This document shows, piece by piece, positions 1-10,205 of a DNA stretch of 64,000 nt (the stretch's first letter is position 1; every line of letters starts with the position of its first letter). Origin of the DNA: Adenanthera pavonina (taxonomy: Eukaryota; Streptophyta; Magnoliopsida; Fabales; Fabaceae); NCBI GenBank assembly GCA_026686845.1, contig JAIVEN010000020.1:8211501-8275500 (forward strand). The letters are read 5' to 3'. A program made the translations under genes and the position numbers. The notes below the pieces were generated by a model that saw only the letters and a program-made list of their open reading frames with translations, ran no database searches and had not been told where the DNA came from.

Positions 1-67
1 CATGAAAGTAATGCTCAGCATCCCTCTTCATGGCAGCCATTTCAACCCACGCTTTTTACAACTCGGC
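1..67 (-). pseudogene. Possible terminal exon fragment of an unidentified gene
   Basis: Read on the minus strand, a good 3' splice site (pyrimidine-rich stretch ending in TTTAATCAG) is followed by a coding-like stretch: AEL, a stop, then KAWVEMAAMKRDAEHYFH up to the window edge. The composition looks like real protein, but the in-frame TAA four codons in and the window boundary prevent identification. I do not recognise the family. It could be a live exon with a misplaced splice site, a pseudogene exon, or chance. Confidence 0.25.
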
Positions 68-184
68 CTGATTAAATGTAATCAAGCACAGCATAAATGG
101 AAGACCAAAATCACTTGAAAAACCAAAGAAACATCATCCATCAATGATTCAAAAAACACAACAGAAATAATTCATCTTAATGAC

Positions 185-657
185 ATTAATAACTATATGC
201 TAGAATCTTACCCAAACACCTATTAGCAGAACTAATATAGACCAACTAATGTATTCACAAATGAGAAAGAAATTGTCCTCCTATGGGGCATGATAAATCT
301 TCTGGTATTCAGATCTATGGAGAATTCAATTGATTGCTTTGTTGGCTATTATAAGGCTACTCTACTCTATCCTTATTTTAAGACATTCTGAATTACAATA
401 CTCCATAATATAAGTTCTACATGGATTGTGTGTCTTAGAAGTCCCCCTTCTTTTGATCTACCTTTAGTAAGCTTCTACCAATCCAAAAAGATTTATTATA
501 CATCTAAGATAAACTAAATTTGCAGTGTGGAGGGAATGCTACATAGATCAAGCATTTTTTTCATCCATGTCTACATTCATTGTAGGTAGAATTTGATAAT
601 ATTTTGATACTTCAGCATCTAATTATAATTTTTTTGACTGAAGAATTTGATAATAAA
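185..657. repeat. Direct repeat, copy 1 (473 bp)
   Basis: This segment is about 90% identical by eye to 2020-2492, in the same orientation and of the same length. Both copies begin ATTAATAACTATATGC and end GAAGAATTTGATAATAAA. There are no TG..CA termini and no ORF. The copies flank about 1.36 kb that includes the triple LTR insertion at 989-1656. It may be an old non-coding duplication or the long repeats of an unrecognised element. Confidence 0.8.
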
Positions 658-988
658 TGAACCTGAGCCAAAAAATAAATGAGACAACTAATAAATCAAT
701 GAAATTATAAATACAAACCCATGGACAAGCTGATTACCAGTTGGTTCACTGAGAGAATGTGAGCTCGAAGATAACTAGTGAGAATAAGAGTACATTTCCC
801 TGAATTTTTATCATCAGGAAACACATCTACCTATGATTCAAGAAGAAGATAAATAAAATTAGCATAAAAGATTGAAAATTGACAACTCCAATTAACATCT
901 GGATTTGATTTGAACATGAAAATGGTACAGATGATAATATAGCAAACTTCTTTTGTAACCTTCCTTGTCTTAAAATAATGTGCCAACA

Positions 989-1656
989 TGATATGAAGAA
1001 TGGAGAAAAATAGAAGATAGGGGAATAGAAGAGAAGAGTAGGATAGATTAGATAGAGAGATTAGAAGTAAAAGAACTCAATCTCATTATGCAAAAGCCTG
1101 CTCAAACAAATGAATAAATTCCCTATATAGATTCAACTGTTACTAATAACCATCATCCTATAACTATCCCTAAGTAATTACTGATTTATCTATTATTATC
1201 ATATCAATATGTAGAATGGAGAGAGATACAAGAACAGAAGATAGGGCAATAAAAGAGAAGAGTATAAAAGAATAGATGGAGAGATTAGAGGAAAAAAAAC
1301 TCAATCTCATTATCCAAAAGCCTGCTTAAACAAATGATTGCATTCCCTTTTATAGCCTTAACCATTACTAATAACCATCATCCTATAACTACCCATAACT
1401 AATTACTAATTTATTTATTATTATCACATCAATATGGAAAATAAAGAAAGATAGAAAAAAATTGAAGATAGGGGAATAGAAGAGAAGAGCAGTAGAGAAT
1501 AGATAGATTAGAGGAAAAGGAACTCAAAATCTCATTAAGCAAAAGCCTACTCAAACAAATGATCACATTCCCTTCCATAAACTCAACCCTTACTAACAAC
1601 CATCATCCTGTAACTACCCCTAACTAACTAATGATTTATTTATTATTATCATATCA
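989..1656. mobile_element. Three tandem LTR-like units with a shared TSD
   Basis: Three head-to-tail copies of about 218-225 bp occupy 989-1206, 1207-1431 and 1432-1656. The block starts TGATATG and ends CATATCA, the TG..CA form of an LTR. It is flanked by a perfect 5-bp TSD, CAACA (984-988 and 1657-1661). Each unit has an AAGCCT(G/A)CT(C/T)AAACAAATGA-like core followed by a weak TATA-like motif (for example CCCTATATAG near 1120). Both internal junctions read ATCAATATG, lacking the TG expected at an LTR start. There is no internal domain, PBS or ORF. Orientation was not established. A non-autonomous TRIM-like element or an expanded solo LTR fits best. Confidence 0.65.
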
Positions 1657-2019
1657 CAACATGATTCAAACAATTGCATGTATAATGAATGATCTCACTT
1701 TACTACTCCTAGTATATTTATTTTTTCTTAAATAAAACATACAGCTAGTTTGCCTCTGTTCAGACTTCAAAGAGCCATAAGAACTAGTTCAGACCTTCTG
1801 AGCCATGAGGTAAGACCATTGAGTTCACTAATGAGGAACTTTAGGCCTCTTCTCTTTCAAGAGCCATAAGAACTGCAATTGTTATAATCAAGAGTTAAAA
1901 AAAAAGAAAAAAAAGAAAAGAAAAGATGGGTTGAACTATCCAACAGGGCATATCATGTCATATGCCGTAAAATACATGTTTACTGGTAGTCAGATGCCAT
2001 TGATATATTGCATACAACT

Positions 2020-2492
2020 ATTAATAACTATATGCTAGAAACTTACTCAGGCACCTATTGGCAGAACTAACATGGACCAACTAATGTATTCACAAATGAG
2101 AAAAAAATTGTCCTCCTATGGAGCATGATAAATCTTCTGGGGTTCAGATCCATATAAAATTCAATTGATTGCTTTGTTAGCTATTATAAGGCTACTCTAC
2201 TCTATCTTTATTTTAAGACATTTTGAATTACAATACTCCATAATATAAGTTCTACATGGATTGTGTGCCTTAGTAGTCCCCCTTCTTTTGATCTACCTTT
2301 AGTAAGCAACTACTAATCCAAAAAGATTTATTATATATCCAAGATAAAATTAATTTGCAGTGGGGAGGGAATGCTACATAGATCAAGCATTTTTTTTCAT
2401 TCATGTCTACATTCATTGTAGGTAGAATTTGATAACATATTGATACTTCAAAATCTAGTTATAATTTTTTTACTGAAGAATTTGATAATAAA
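2020..2492. repeat. Direct repeat, copy 2 (473 bp)
   Basis: Second copy of the segment at 185-657, same orientation, differing by scattered substitutions. A polypurine tract (A/G, about 1895-1925) lies 95 bp upstream of it. Confidence 0.8.
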
Positions 2493-3540
2493 CAATGAAA
2501 ATTTGCATTTAAGTTTTTCTATGACAAACATTAGAAACTAGAGATTAACTTACAACAAGGCTAAGAGTTCCAAGACCAAAAATTGCAATGGAAGAACCTT
2601 TCTTTGGTTTTACCACATTTAATTCATAACAATTCGTTAAAATAATGTCAAAGTCAATAAGAACCAACTGCAACAATAATTGAATAAGATCGAACAAATG
2701 ACAATAAGCAAGGAAACTAAACAAAGAACAAAACAAGGAAGGAAGTGTAAGGATCGCAACCTATTCTGAAGTTAATTCACTAGGTCTATATCATTGAAAA
2801 CATAGAACCAGAAACTACACTTCATATTATACTTGATATTGGATATCCAGACATAAAATTAAATGAGAGTCAAATAAGCATAATTAACAGAAAATATGAA
2901 AAGAAAGGCATGACAAATAGAGGTAGCATCAATGATGCAGAATCAAAGGCTCATATATCCCACACTTGCGATGCTGGTAGTTTTTTTTCCCCTTGAAACA
3001 GAGCCAAAGGCTAAGTAATCCTCACATGGGAGATCACTTGTTGGCTTATGGAAGAGGTGGTTTGTGTTTAGTATAGATGGTATATATATACATTAGGATT
3101 CCTTAGATCTGGAAATAGGAAGTCGATTGTGATTCATTAGTATACATAAAATTTGTTTGACATACCTTGCTACTTGAGATTATGACCTTGATAGGATTTT
3201 GCCTGCACTAGTGATAACAGTGATGGAATGCATTTCGCTAGCAGTGAGGGAGAGAGGATGTGGATGGGGAGTAAGCTTTGTATAATCCACGAACTACAAT
3301 AGAGGAGGCATAGCTTCAAATGAAGATGATGAAGATGATGAAAGTTGCAATCGTGATGGTGGTGAGATCGAACGATTGAAGGAGAAAAGAGAAGGAGAGG
3401 CTGTAATGGCGATAGTGTCAACTTTGGGCATTCGCAAAGGAAAGAGGATGAGGAGAAACTGTAATGAGATTATAAAGGTGAAAGGAAGAAAGATGGTTTC
3501 ACGAGTTCTGCCTCCCAATCTCAATTATAAATTGAAATTT
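2493..3540. other. Gene-poor stretch, probably partly CACTA interior
   Basis: Short ORFs exist on both strands but none resembles a known protein. Sequence from about 3200 to 3540 is purine-rich on the plus strand; on the minus strand it looks like the pyrimidine-rich leader often found inside CACTA elements next to their subterminal repeats. Nothing else is recognisable. Confidence 0.4.
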
Positions 3541-3732
3541 TGCTTTTTAGATCGGTGACCGATCTTAACAATAATATGAAAAATGAATAAAGCTTTTTTA
3601 GACTGGTGACAAATCAGAAATGTTCACAATACACCCATTTATTTACAAAAATGCCACTGGTTAAATTTTTTAGATCTAATATTTTTGAACCGATCTAAAT
3701 AATAGATGTTAAAAAGCCTTTTTGTACTAGTG
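3541..3732 (-). mobile_element. CACTA-type transposon end with subterminal repeats
   Basis: On the minus strand the segment begins CACTAGTACAAAAAGGC at 3732, a typical plant CACTA terminus. It contains repeated subterminal motifs built on GATCGGT/ACCGATC (near 3550-3570, 3605 and 3690). No matching opposite terminus with a 3-bp TSD was found: a CACTAGT at 3206 shares only the first 7 bases and lacks the TSD. It is probably a one-ended fragment. Confidence 0.65.
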
Positions 3733-5578
3733 GCATCTAGCTTTGAGAATTGCTAGAACTAATTGTTTTGGCAGTTAACATTAATTCTTGTGCCAATTGA
3801 TATGTCTTAAGCACCTAAATTTGTAAAAGACTGAGGCCAACTCAATTGGTAAAATGATACCCCCACACTTGTTCTATGTGAAGATATACATATATATATG
3901 GTCTATGTGAAGTTGAAGTCTCTGGTGATGGAAATTGTAACACCTTACTCCCAATGACCTCTAGAATAAACCAAAAACTTCAAAAACTAACCAAACACAA
4001 GCTAAACATCTCACGATAGCTTCCCAAAAACCTCAGAGCAGTGGAAAAATGCTAAAGGACAACAGAAAATGGGTTGGGGCCGCGGCCACTATAGTACCAC
4101 CGCAGTTCCATCTCCTTCCAGAAACTCAAGCCCACTGTTTCTCTCTGGTACTGTGGCGCCCCCTTCTGATTTCTATACCAGCAAATTTCCAACTCTTAAG
4201 CGACTTCCGATGTGCATAACTTTATGTTCCGACCTTTGATTGACTTAATCCAAACTCCTACAAGTCAATCTAGTCTCAATCTATTCATAGACACCAATTT
4301 CACTTCAATTCAAATCTGTATGGAGATTCTGGACACTCGATACTATTTTGGCCACTTTTTAAAAAAAATTCACAATTTACAACTCCCATTTGCCATCAAA
4401 GGCAAATTAACTATTCGGGACCATTCATACAAGTCCTAAACCACTTAACTAACTTGTCCAAAGAGGTTTCACCTCAAAAGAACCACTCCTATAAGATTTG
4501 ACCCCCTTGATCCCCAATTAACAAAACAGGCTACAAGCCCTAAAATACACCAACAAGATCCAATTCCACCTTTGGGCTCATAAACACTAGCACACTGACT
4601 CCTCAACATACAAAACCATACATGCATCACAAAACTACACAAAACCACATCCATATAACATACGAACAACAACTATATTATTACAACCATTAGAAACCTT
4701 ATATCCATTACAATTACACTATCCTAGTTGGCAAAAGATAAATATCCAAATTACACATACCCTACATAGACTTAGTATTCCCGATGCTACTCCCTTGGCT
4801 TCTCTAGACTAGTACTAGAACTTTTACCTGAAAGGGTTAGTTCATGGGAAAGGGGTATGAGACAAAGTCTCAGTAACTGGGGGCAACCACACATATATAT
4901 ACATATAACTTATATAATCTCATGAATATAATATAAAATAGAATGGAATGTATATCTCCCTTGCATACAGCTAGAACCATGAGTTGTCGTCATAACAGGA
5001 CATTTCATATAGGTGATTCCCTTCCAACAATTGGTGAAGACCAATTCCAGGATATCACCAAGCTCACCTTACACTAATACAACCCGGCCAAAGTTTACAC
5101 TTGTGCTAGAATCGTGGCTCTCCTTCCCCTGGACCACCTCGAATTGGTGGATTTAGGGAAAGTGCAGTCCATTGCTGCCTAGCTACCCTAGCCATAGGGG
5201 AGAATTTAGCAACAGGGATCCCATCCTTATTCTCTCTTATCATATATTATATCATCATATCTCATATCATCATATATCATATCGTCATCACCACCCAATC
5301 CACCATATATCACAATCTCACAATGTCGTGTAGTGATGCTTATGTCATATCATCGTACAATCATCATCATCATGTGTCACAATGTCATGCATGCATCATG
5401 TCATGTCACATCAACATCATCATCTCTAATCATCATAGTCAATATAATCATCAAGCCCTATGTGCCTAGCTATGTGTGTAACATCCATAAATTTTCATAT
5501 ATGATTTTTAATACGATTTATGTTTAGAATATGAGGAACGAAGATATACACTGAATAGAGATATACAATGAATTATGG

Positions 5579-5986
5579 TTTCAATAAGTTACATTGAATT
5601 ATGATAAGCATACACTGAATAAAGGTATACAATGAATATTAATTTCAATAAGTTACATTGAATAGAGGTATACAATGAATATTGATTTCAATAAGTTACA
5701 TTGAATTTTGATGAGCATACATTGAATGAAGGTATACAATAAATATTGATTTAAATAAGTTACATTGAATTCTCATGAGCATCGACTGAATGGAGGTATA
5801 CAATGAATATTGGTTTTAATAAGTTACATTGAATTCTGATGAGCATACACTGAATGAAGGTATATAATGAATAGTAGTTTCAATAAGTTATATTGAGTTA
5901 TGATGAGCATACATTGAATAAAGGTATATAATGAATTACATTGAATTATGATGAGCATATACTGAATAAAGGTATACAATAAATTG
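5579..5986 (+). repeat. ~64-bp tandem repeats in U3 of the E 5' LTR
   Basis: About six units, one shortened by ~20 bp, have the form TTTCAATAAGTTACATTGAA, TTCTGATGAGCATACACTGA, ATGAAGGTATACAATGAATA. They end 30 bp upstream of the TATA box, so they sit where an enhancer would. The 3' LTR has about nine units. Confidence 0.85.
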
Positions 5987-6015
5987 ATATCACTTGCTGG
6001 TCAAGATATCAACAC

Positions 6016-6023
6016 TATAAATA
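6016..6023 (+). promoter_or_regulatory. TATA box of the E 5' LTR
   Basis: TATAAATA in the context CACTATAAATACCCCTCC, directly downstream of the tandem repeats and upstream of a GAGAGTGAGAG-type leader. The same site is at 15984-15991 in the 3' LTR. Confidence 0.7.
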
Positions 6024-6832
6024 CCCCTCCTATTTCTTTATTTCAGTACATCACTAGTTGAGAGTGAGAGTTGGGAGTAAGTGAGAGAAAGAGAAAGCCG
6101 AGGGAGAGAAAGAGAGTGTGAGTGAAAGAGAAGGAAAAGAAAGGAATGTTAGCTTCAAGTAAGGTACTAAAAAAATTCAAGAAGGAAGGCAAGCTGCTTA
6201 GCTTAGGATACTTGTCGGTGGAAGTAGTATATTATTTATTTCACGCATTTTTTGTGAATTAATTATGGATGTTATGTGATATTATTGGAAAAGTTATTTC
6301 AATATAAATGTTTTGAAATGCTATGGATGTCTAGTATTAAAAGGAAACTCTTGAGATTTTTATAGATATATGAAATATGAGTTATTTGGTTGTTTGCATA
6401 ACTACCTGATTATGAATATGATTTGTATGAATAAATCTATATACTACTGAGATTTCCCCAAATCTCACACCTAATGACTAACAATGTTAGAGCTAAGCAC
6501 AAACAAAGGCAAAGGCAAGGAGATGGTTAACTAAGAGGAAGCAGATTGGAAGATATTATTTTGTATTAGAATAAATGTAATTAAATTATGGTGATATGTT
6601 TTATTTATGATTTCTACTTGCTGGCTTTACTTTAGATATTTTGGAACAATAGTCAGATAATTACAGTATGGTTGGCTTGATTATTATTAATTAAAGTAAA
6701 CTTTCAATTAAGCTATTGTCTTTTGAGTAACCTAATTGTGAAAAGTTTAAATGTTTAATTGTTCTAGGTTTTTAATTCTTTCTGCTAGACATGTAAAGTA
6801 TAATTAAAAGCCTAATAAACTAAGGTGTTACA

Positions 6833-7398
6833 GTATGCATACCACGACATAAAACCAAATCATACACACGCATATATCCATATCATGATATGAACGGAAA
6901 CATAAATATATACACATATATACCCACTTATAACATATACACAATACAAACACCCAGATACCTCATATTGTCAATGCCACACTTGTCATTCCACTAGCTT
7001 TCTTGAGCACCAATCTCATATTCTGCCTTCTCCAATTAGCCAACAACCTTAACAATATCATAATATTTCAATTAACATACAATCCAAAAACCCAAATTCC
7101 ACAATTCAACTACTTTAGCCTAACCCAAGGTTCCAACACCACTTTCATGCATCATAAAGCTCCTAGAGACCAATCAAACACCAATCAATCCCATACACTT
7201 CGAATTCCCAATAGCCTTAACTAAGAATAACCTAGGGTTAAGCTTAAATCATGCATATATCCCTCAAAACTCAAACCCAAGGAACAAGAACACCAAATTA
7301 TAGTCCATTAACCCCATTTCATCCATGTCAATCGGTGGGATTTGGTCAAAACTAAAGATCCCAACTTATAACCAAGAAAACTCAAGTTTAAAATCAAA
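6833..7398 (-). repeat. Duplicate of the right half of the family-D LTR
   Basis: Closely matches 16799 to about 17373 (roughly 95% by eye). It directly follows the E 5' LTR, just as the other copy follows the E 3' LTR. It stops abruptly in AAAATGGA at 7398, where copia gag begins. The junction is a deletion or ligation scar, with no TSD. Confidence 0.8.
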
Positions 7399-8557
7399 GA
7401 AAATGGACTTTGAGTTCTTTGGTTGTTTTAATGAACTCATCATGCAATTCATGAAATGCATCCAGTAATTCAGAATAGGAAGGCTTAGATTCATATACCT
7501 CATCTTCCTGATTAATGTTGGATGGGATTTCAGCTTCTTCAGATGCAAGTGCCATCAGACATATGTTAGCAATTTTATCTTCATCATCTTCTTCTTCATC
7601 TGAGATGTTGCCCTAGATTGATGAGATGTACGCTCTTTTCTTCTTACCTTTATCTGCAGCTTTCTTTTCTTTTTCTTTCTTATTGAGGAATTGTGAACAA
7701 TCCCATTTGATATGTCCCTGCTTCTTGTACTCGTAATAAGTGACAGGTTCTTTTCCTTCTTTCTTGCTACCTCCAGCTGCTCCTTTCTTGAAGAATTTCT
7801 TGTTTCTTTTCTTGTTGTAGAATCTTCCAAATTTTCTGACCATCATAGCCAGAGTTTCTTCATCTACTTCATCTCCATTGTCAGATTCTTCTTCTTTCTG
7901 CTCACCAGCTTTCAGAGCAAGACCCTTCTTCTTTCTGCCTTATTCTGCCTCCTTGAGAGCCTTCATTTTTCCTTCATATTCTTCGAGGCTACCGAAGAGG
8001 GCTGTGACAGATACCATAGACTCTCCTCTGGCTTTCTCTATTGCTGTTACTTTAGATTGTCATTCCAGAGGAGGGGCTCTGAGGATCTTTCTGGCCTTTT
8101 TTGTCTGAGTGTACTTCTTACCAAGACTTTTCGATTGATTCACAATAAGGGTAAATCTCTTTTGCAGTTCTTTGTTTTCTCTAACTCCAAATGTTCCTTC
8201 ATGAGCAATTTCCATCGTGTCCCACATATCCTTAGCTGTGGAGCATTGTGAAACCCTGTAGAATTGGTCTTGATTTAATTCACTGACCAAGCAGTGTTTT
8301 GCCTTGAAGTTTAGCAAGACTCTCCTTCTATCTTCCTCGTTCCATTCAACTTCTGGTTTTTCTCTGTACTTCCCATCATCCTGCAATACCATTGGGACAA
8401 AATCTTCCTTCTGGATAATGGACCAAATGTCCAGATCAATGGACTGGAAATATATTTACATCCTCATCTTCCAGTATCCATAGTGTTCTCCACTGAAGCT
8501 AGGTGGTCTAGTTGTGCTATTTCCCTCTGGTAGTATACTTTCTCCAAAGCCAACCAT
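7399..8557 (-). pseudogene. gag: Copia element N: truncated gag
   Basis: Minus-strand gag begins at the ATG at 8555-8557 (MVGFGESILPEG, then RPPSFSGEHYGYWKMRM). Next comes a UBN2-type capsid region (RVLLNFKAKHCLVS, FYRVSQCSTAKDMWDTMEIA), a Lys-rich segment and a zinc knuckle near 7710-7755. The first two zinc ligands are lost: YYEYKKQGHIKWDC instead of the CYEC seen in the sister copy at 62289-64000. Several in-frame stops are present (for example after KMRM and after PPLE). Gag ends without its C-terminal third at the junction with family-D DNA. It would have packaged element RNA in cytoplasmic particles; this copy cannot. Confidence 0.85.
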
Positions 8558-8594
8558 TATATTTCCTGGACTATTAAATCCTTTGATTGGGAAA

Positions 8595-8610
8595 CCGGGC
8601 TTTGATACCA
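8595..8610 (-). other. Primer-binding site of copia element N
   Basis: On the minus strand, two bases after the LTR, TGGTATCAAAGCCCGG resembles the complement of the 3' end of initiator tRNA-Met (usual copia PBS TGGTATCAGAGC), with one mismatch in the first 12 bases. This fixes the element's orientation. Confidence 0.8.
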
Positions 8611-8612
8611 CT

Positions 8613-10200
8613 TGTTAGATGTGCTAGCTTCCCAAGAGGGGGTGAATTTAGAAGATTAAAATTTTCTGCAAAACTTTAGGAAAGTGAGGAAAGCAAAGGT
8701 GATAGTAAAACAGAGTATAAATGAATAATCAGTAAAAGCAGTAATAGAGAAGGGAAGATACATATGTTTATCCTAGTTCGAACTCTCAATCTTGACCTAC
8801 GTCCAGTCCCTAAGCCACCACTTGAAATTTTTCACTATCTTGCAAGAATTCAGTGGGCTTCTTGCAAATGCCACAGTACAGCGTTGATACTCTGTTTTTA
8901 GAGCTCATACTTTCTCTCTCTTTGCACTCTAGCTAAGTGCTTTCTCAATCTCTTGTAATATCCCCTCACAAGAAAATCTTTCTTCCAGATGAAGATAAGA
9001 TTATTTACAATGAATAAACTCTCTTAATCAGAGTGTATATGAAAGTTGGAGTACAAATATTGAAGTGTGTGAGAGTAAGAGACTTTGAGTAGATGATTTG
9101 GCAGAGTTTCAGTATATACAAAGTTAAAATCATTTCCTACAACTTCAAATGATGTTATATTTATAGATTTAGGTCTCAACTATACGTTAGAGATAAAATC
9201 TATCTATTGGAGAAGTCACCCAATGATTACTCTGAAAAACTATCCGTTCACCAACCACATTTAATGCTTCTGACACTCAAAGTTTGAATTTTGGTTGGCC
9301 AACAGACGAATTTTGCATAGACCGAAAGCTAAAGACTTCAACATTGAACATTCGAAGTTCGTTTGTCAGAAAGCAAAGTTCAAATTTTGATCTTTGAAAA
9401 AAGTTTCTATGTTGGAACATACGAATTTTCAAGTTTGAAGTTCTTCTGGAAAGTATGAACAGTTATTCCATTTTGCTACAGTACCTTCAAAATTTGAATT
9501 TTGATACTCAAAATTCGTCTGTCAGAAGGTAGTTCAATAAGGCACAATAGTTCATCTATTTAAAATTTGAATTTTCAAACTGCAAAGTTCGTCTGTCAGA
9601 AAGGCCTCTTTTCAGACTTAATACAAAGTTTGAATTTCTGAATACTATCACTCATATGTCAACATATCATTATGACAGACTCACAAGCTTTGTTTCTGAA
9701 ATTCAAATTTTCATGTTCAAAGTTCGTCTGTCAGTAAGTCATCTTGATGTTCTTTCCAAACTTAGTTTTCAGATGAACTTTGACATATCCTCAGACAAAT
9801 TTTTCATTTTTCATAAGTTGTATTTTGTCTAAAATTCAAATTTTCAAAAGCCAAAGTTTATCTATCAGAGAAGCCTCTTTTCAGACTTGTTCATTTTCAA
9901 TACGAAATTCGAATTTCCAAAGTCAAAGTTTGAATTTTGATAACAGCATATCAGTATAAGTATTTCAAACTTCATCTGTTAGTGAGTGTTTTTCAAATAT
10001 TCCATAGAATCATAGTTTTGAAATATCTTTTTGCCAAATTAAAGTCTTTTACTCGATTTAAACAAGGCTGCAGTTTTTACATCCATTCTTGTGCTAGTTT
10101 TTCTTGAATTTCTCCACTTGAGATCATTTGTGCACCTTTGATATCTTTTCTCCAAGCTCTAGAAAGTTAGTTTGGAATCATCAAAACACTTGATTTAACA
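8613..10200 (-). repeat. 5' LTR of copia element N (1588 bp)
   Basis: The plus-strand ends are TGTTAGAT and TTTAACA; the sense strand starts TGTTGAATCAAG at 10200. It matches the LTRs at 50357-51467 and 56599-60609. A TATA box, TATAAATA, lies on the minus strand at 9158-9165. The U3 part (about 9260-10000) is filled with a degenerate short motif, CTGACAGACGAA next to AAATTCGAATTT, many copies of which can fold into small hairpins. The sequence directly beyond 10200 is interior DNA of element E, so N inserted into E. Confidence 0.85.
9158..9165 (-). promoter_or_regulatory. TATA box of the copia N LTR
   Basis: TATAAATA on the minus strand, downstream (in sense) of the hairpin-motif array; the equivalent site in the plus-strand LTR is 60057-60064. 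Confidence 0.6.
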
Positions 10201-10205
10201 TAGTA

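Larger units (their letters stand above)
5477..6832 (+). repeat. 5' LTR of gypsy element E (1356 bp)
   Basis: It starts TGTAACATCC and ends GGTGTTACA, matching the 3' LTR at 15244-16798. Left flank is ATGTG; the right flank of the 3' LTR is GTGTG, a TSD with one mismatch. Order within the LTR: ~64-bp tandem repeats (5579-5986), TATA box (6016-6023), a GA-rich leader, then a perfect short hairpin GAGATTT-CCCC-AAATCTC near 6450. No PBS follows it; instead a piece of family D follows, a sign of rearrangement. Confidence 0.8.

Noticed and set aside
3203..3213. Second CACTA end matching the one at 3732
   Set aside because: Only CACTAGT is shared, with no further inverted repeat and no matching 3-bp TSD.
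3829..3930. tRNA- or SINE-like sequence (GGCCAACTCAATTGGTAAAAT)
   Set aside because: A box A-like motif is present but box B and a cloverleaf are not; it is too weak to call.
5579..5986. CRISPR-like regular repeats
   Set aside because: Units are directly contiguous, ~64 bp, without unique spacers, and sit in an LTR of a plant retrotransposon.
7712..8251. 179-codon plus-strand ORF
   Set aside because: It is the antisense of copia gag (7399-8557 minus); composition is Phe/Ser/Leu-rich, as expected from reversed Lys/Glu codons.
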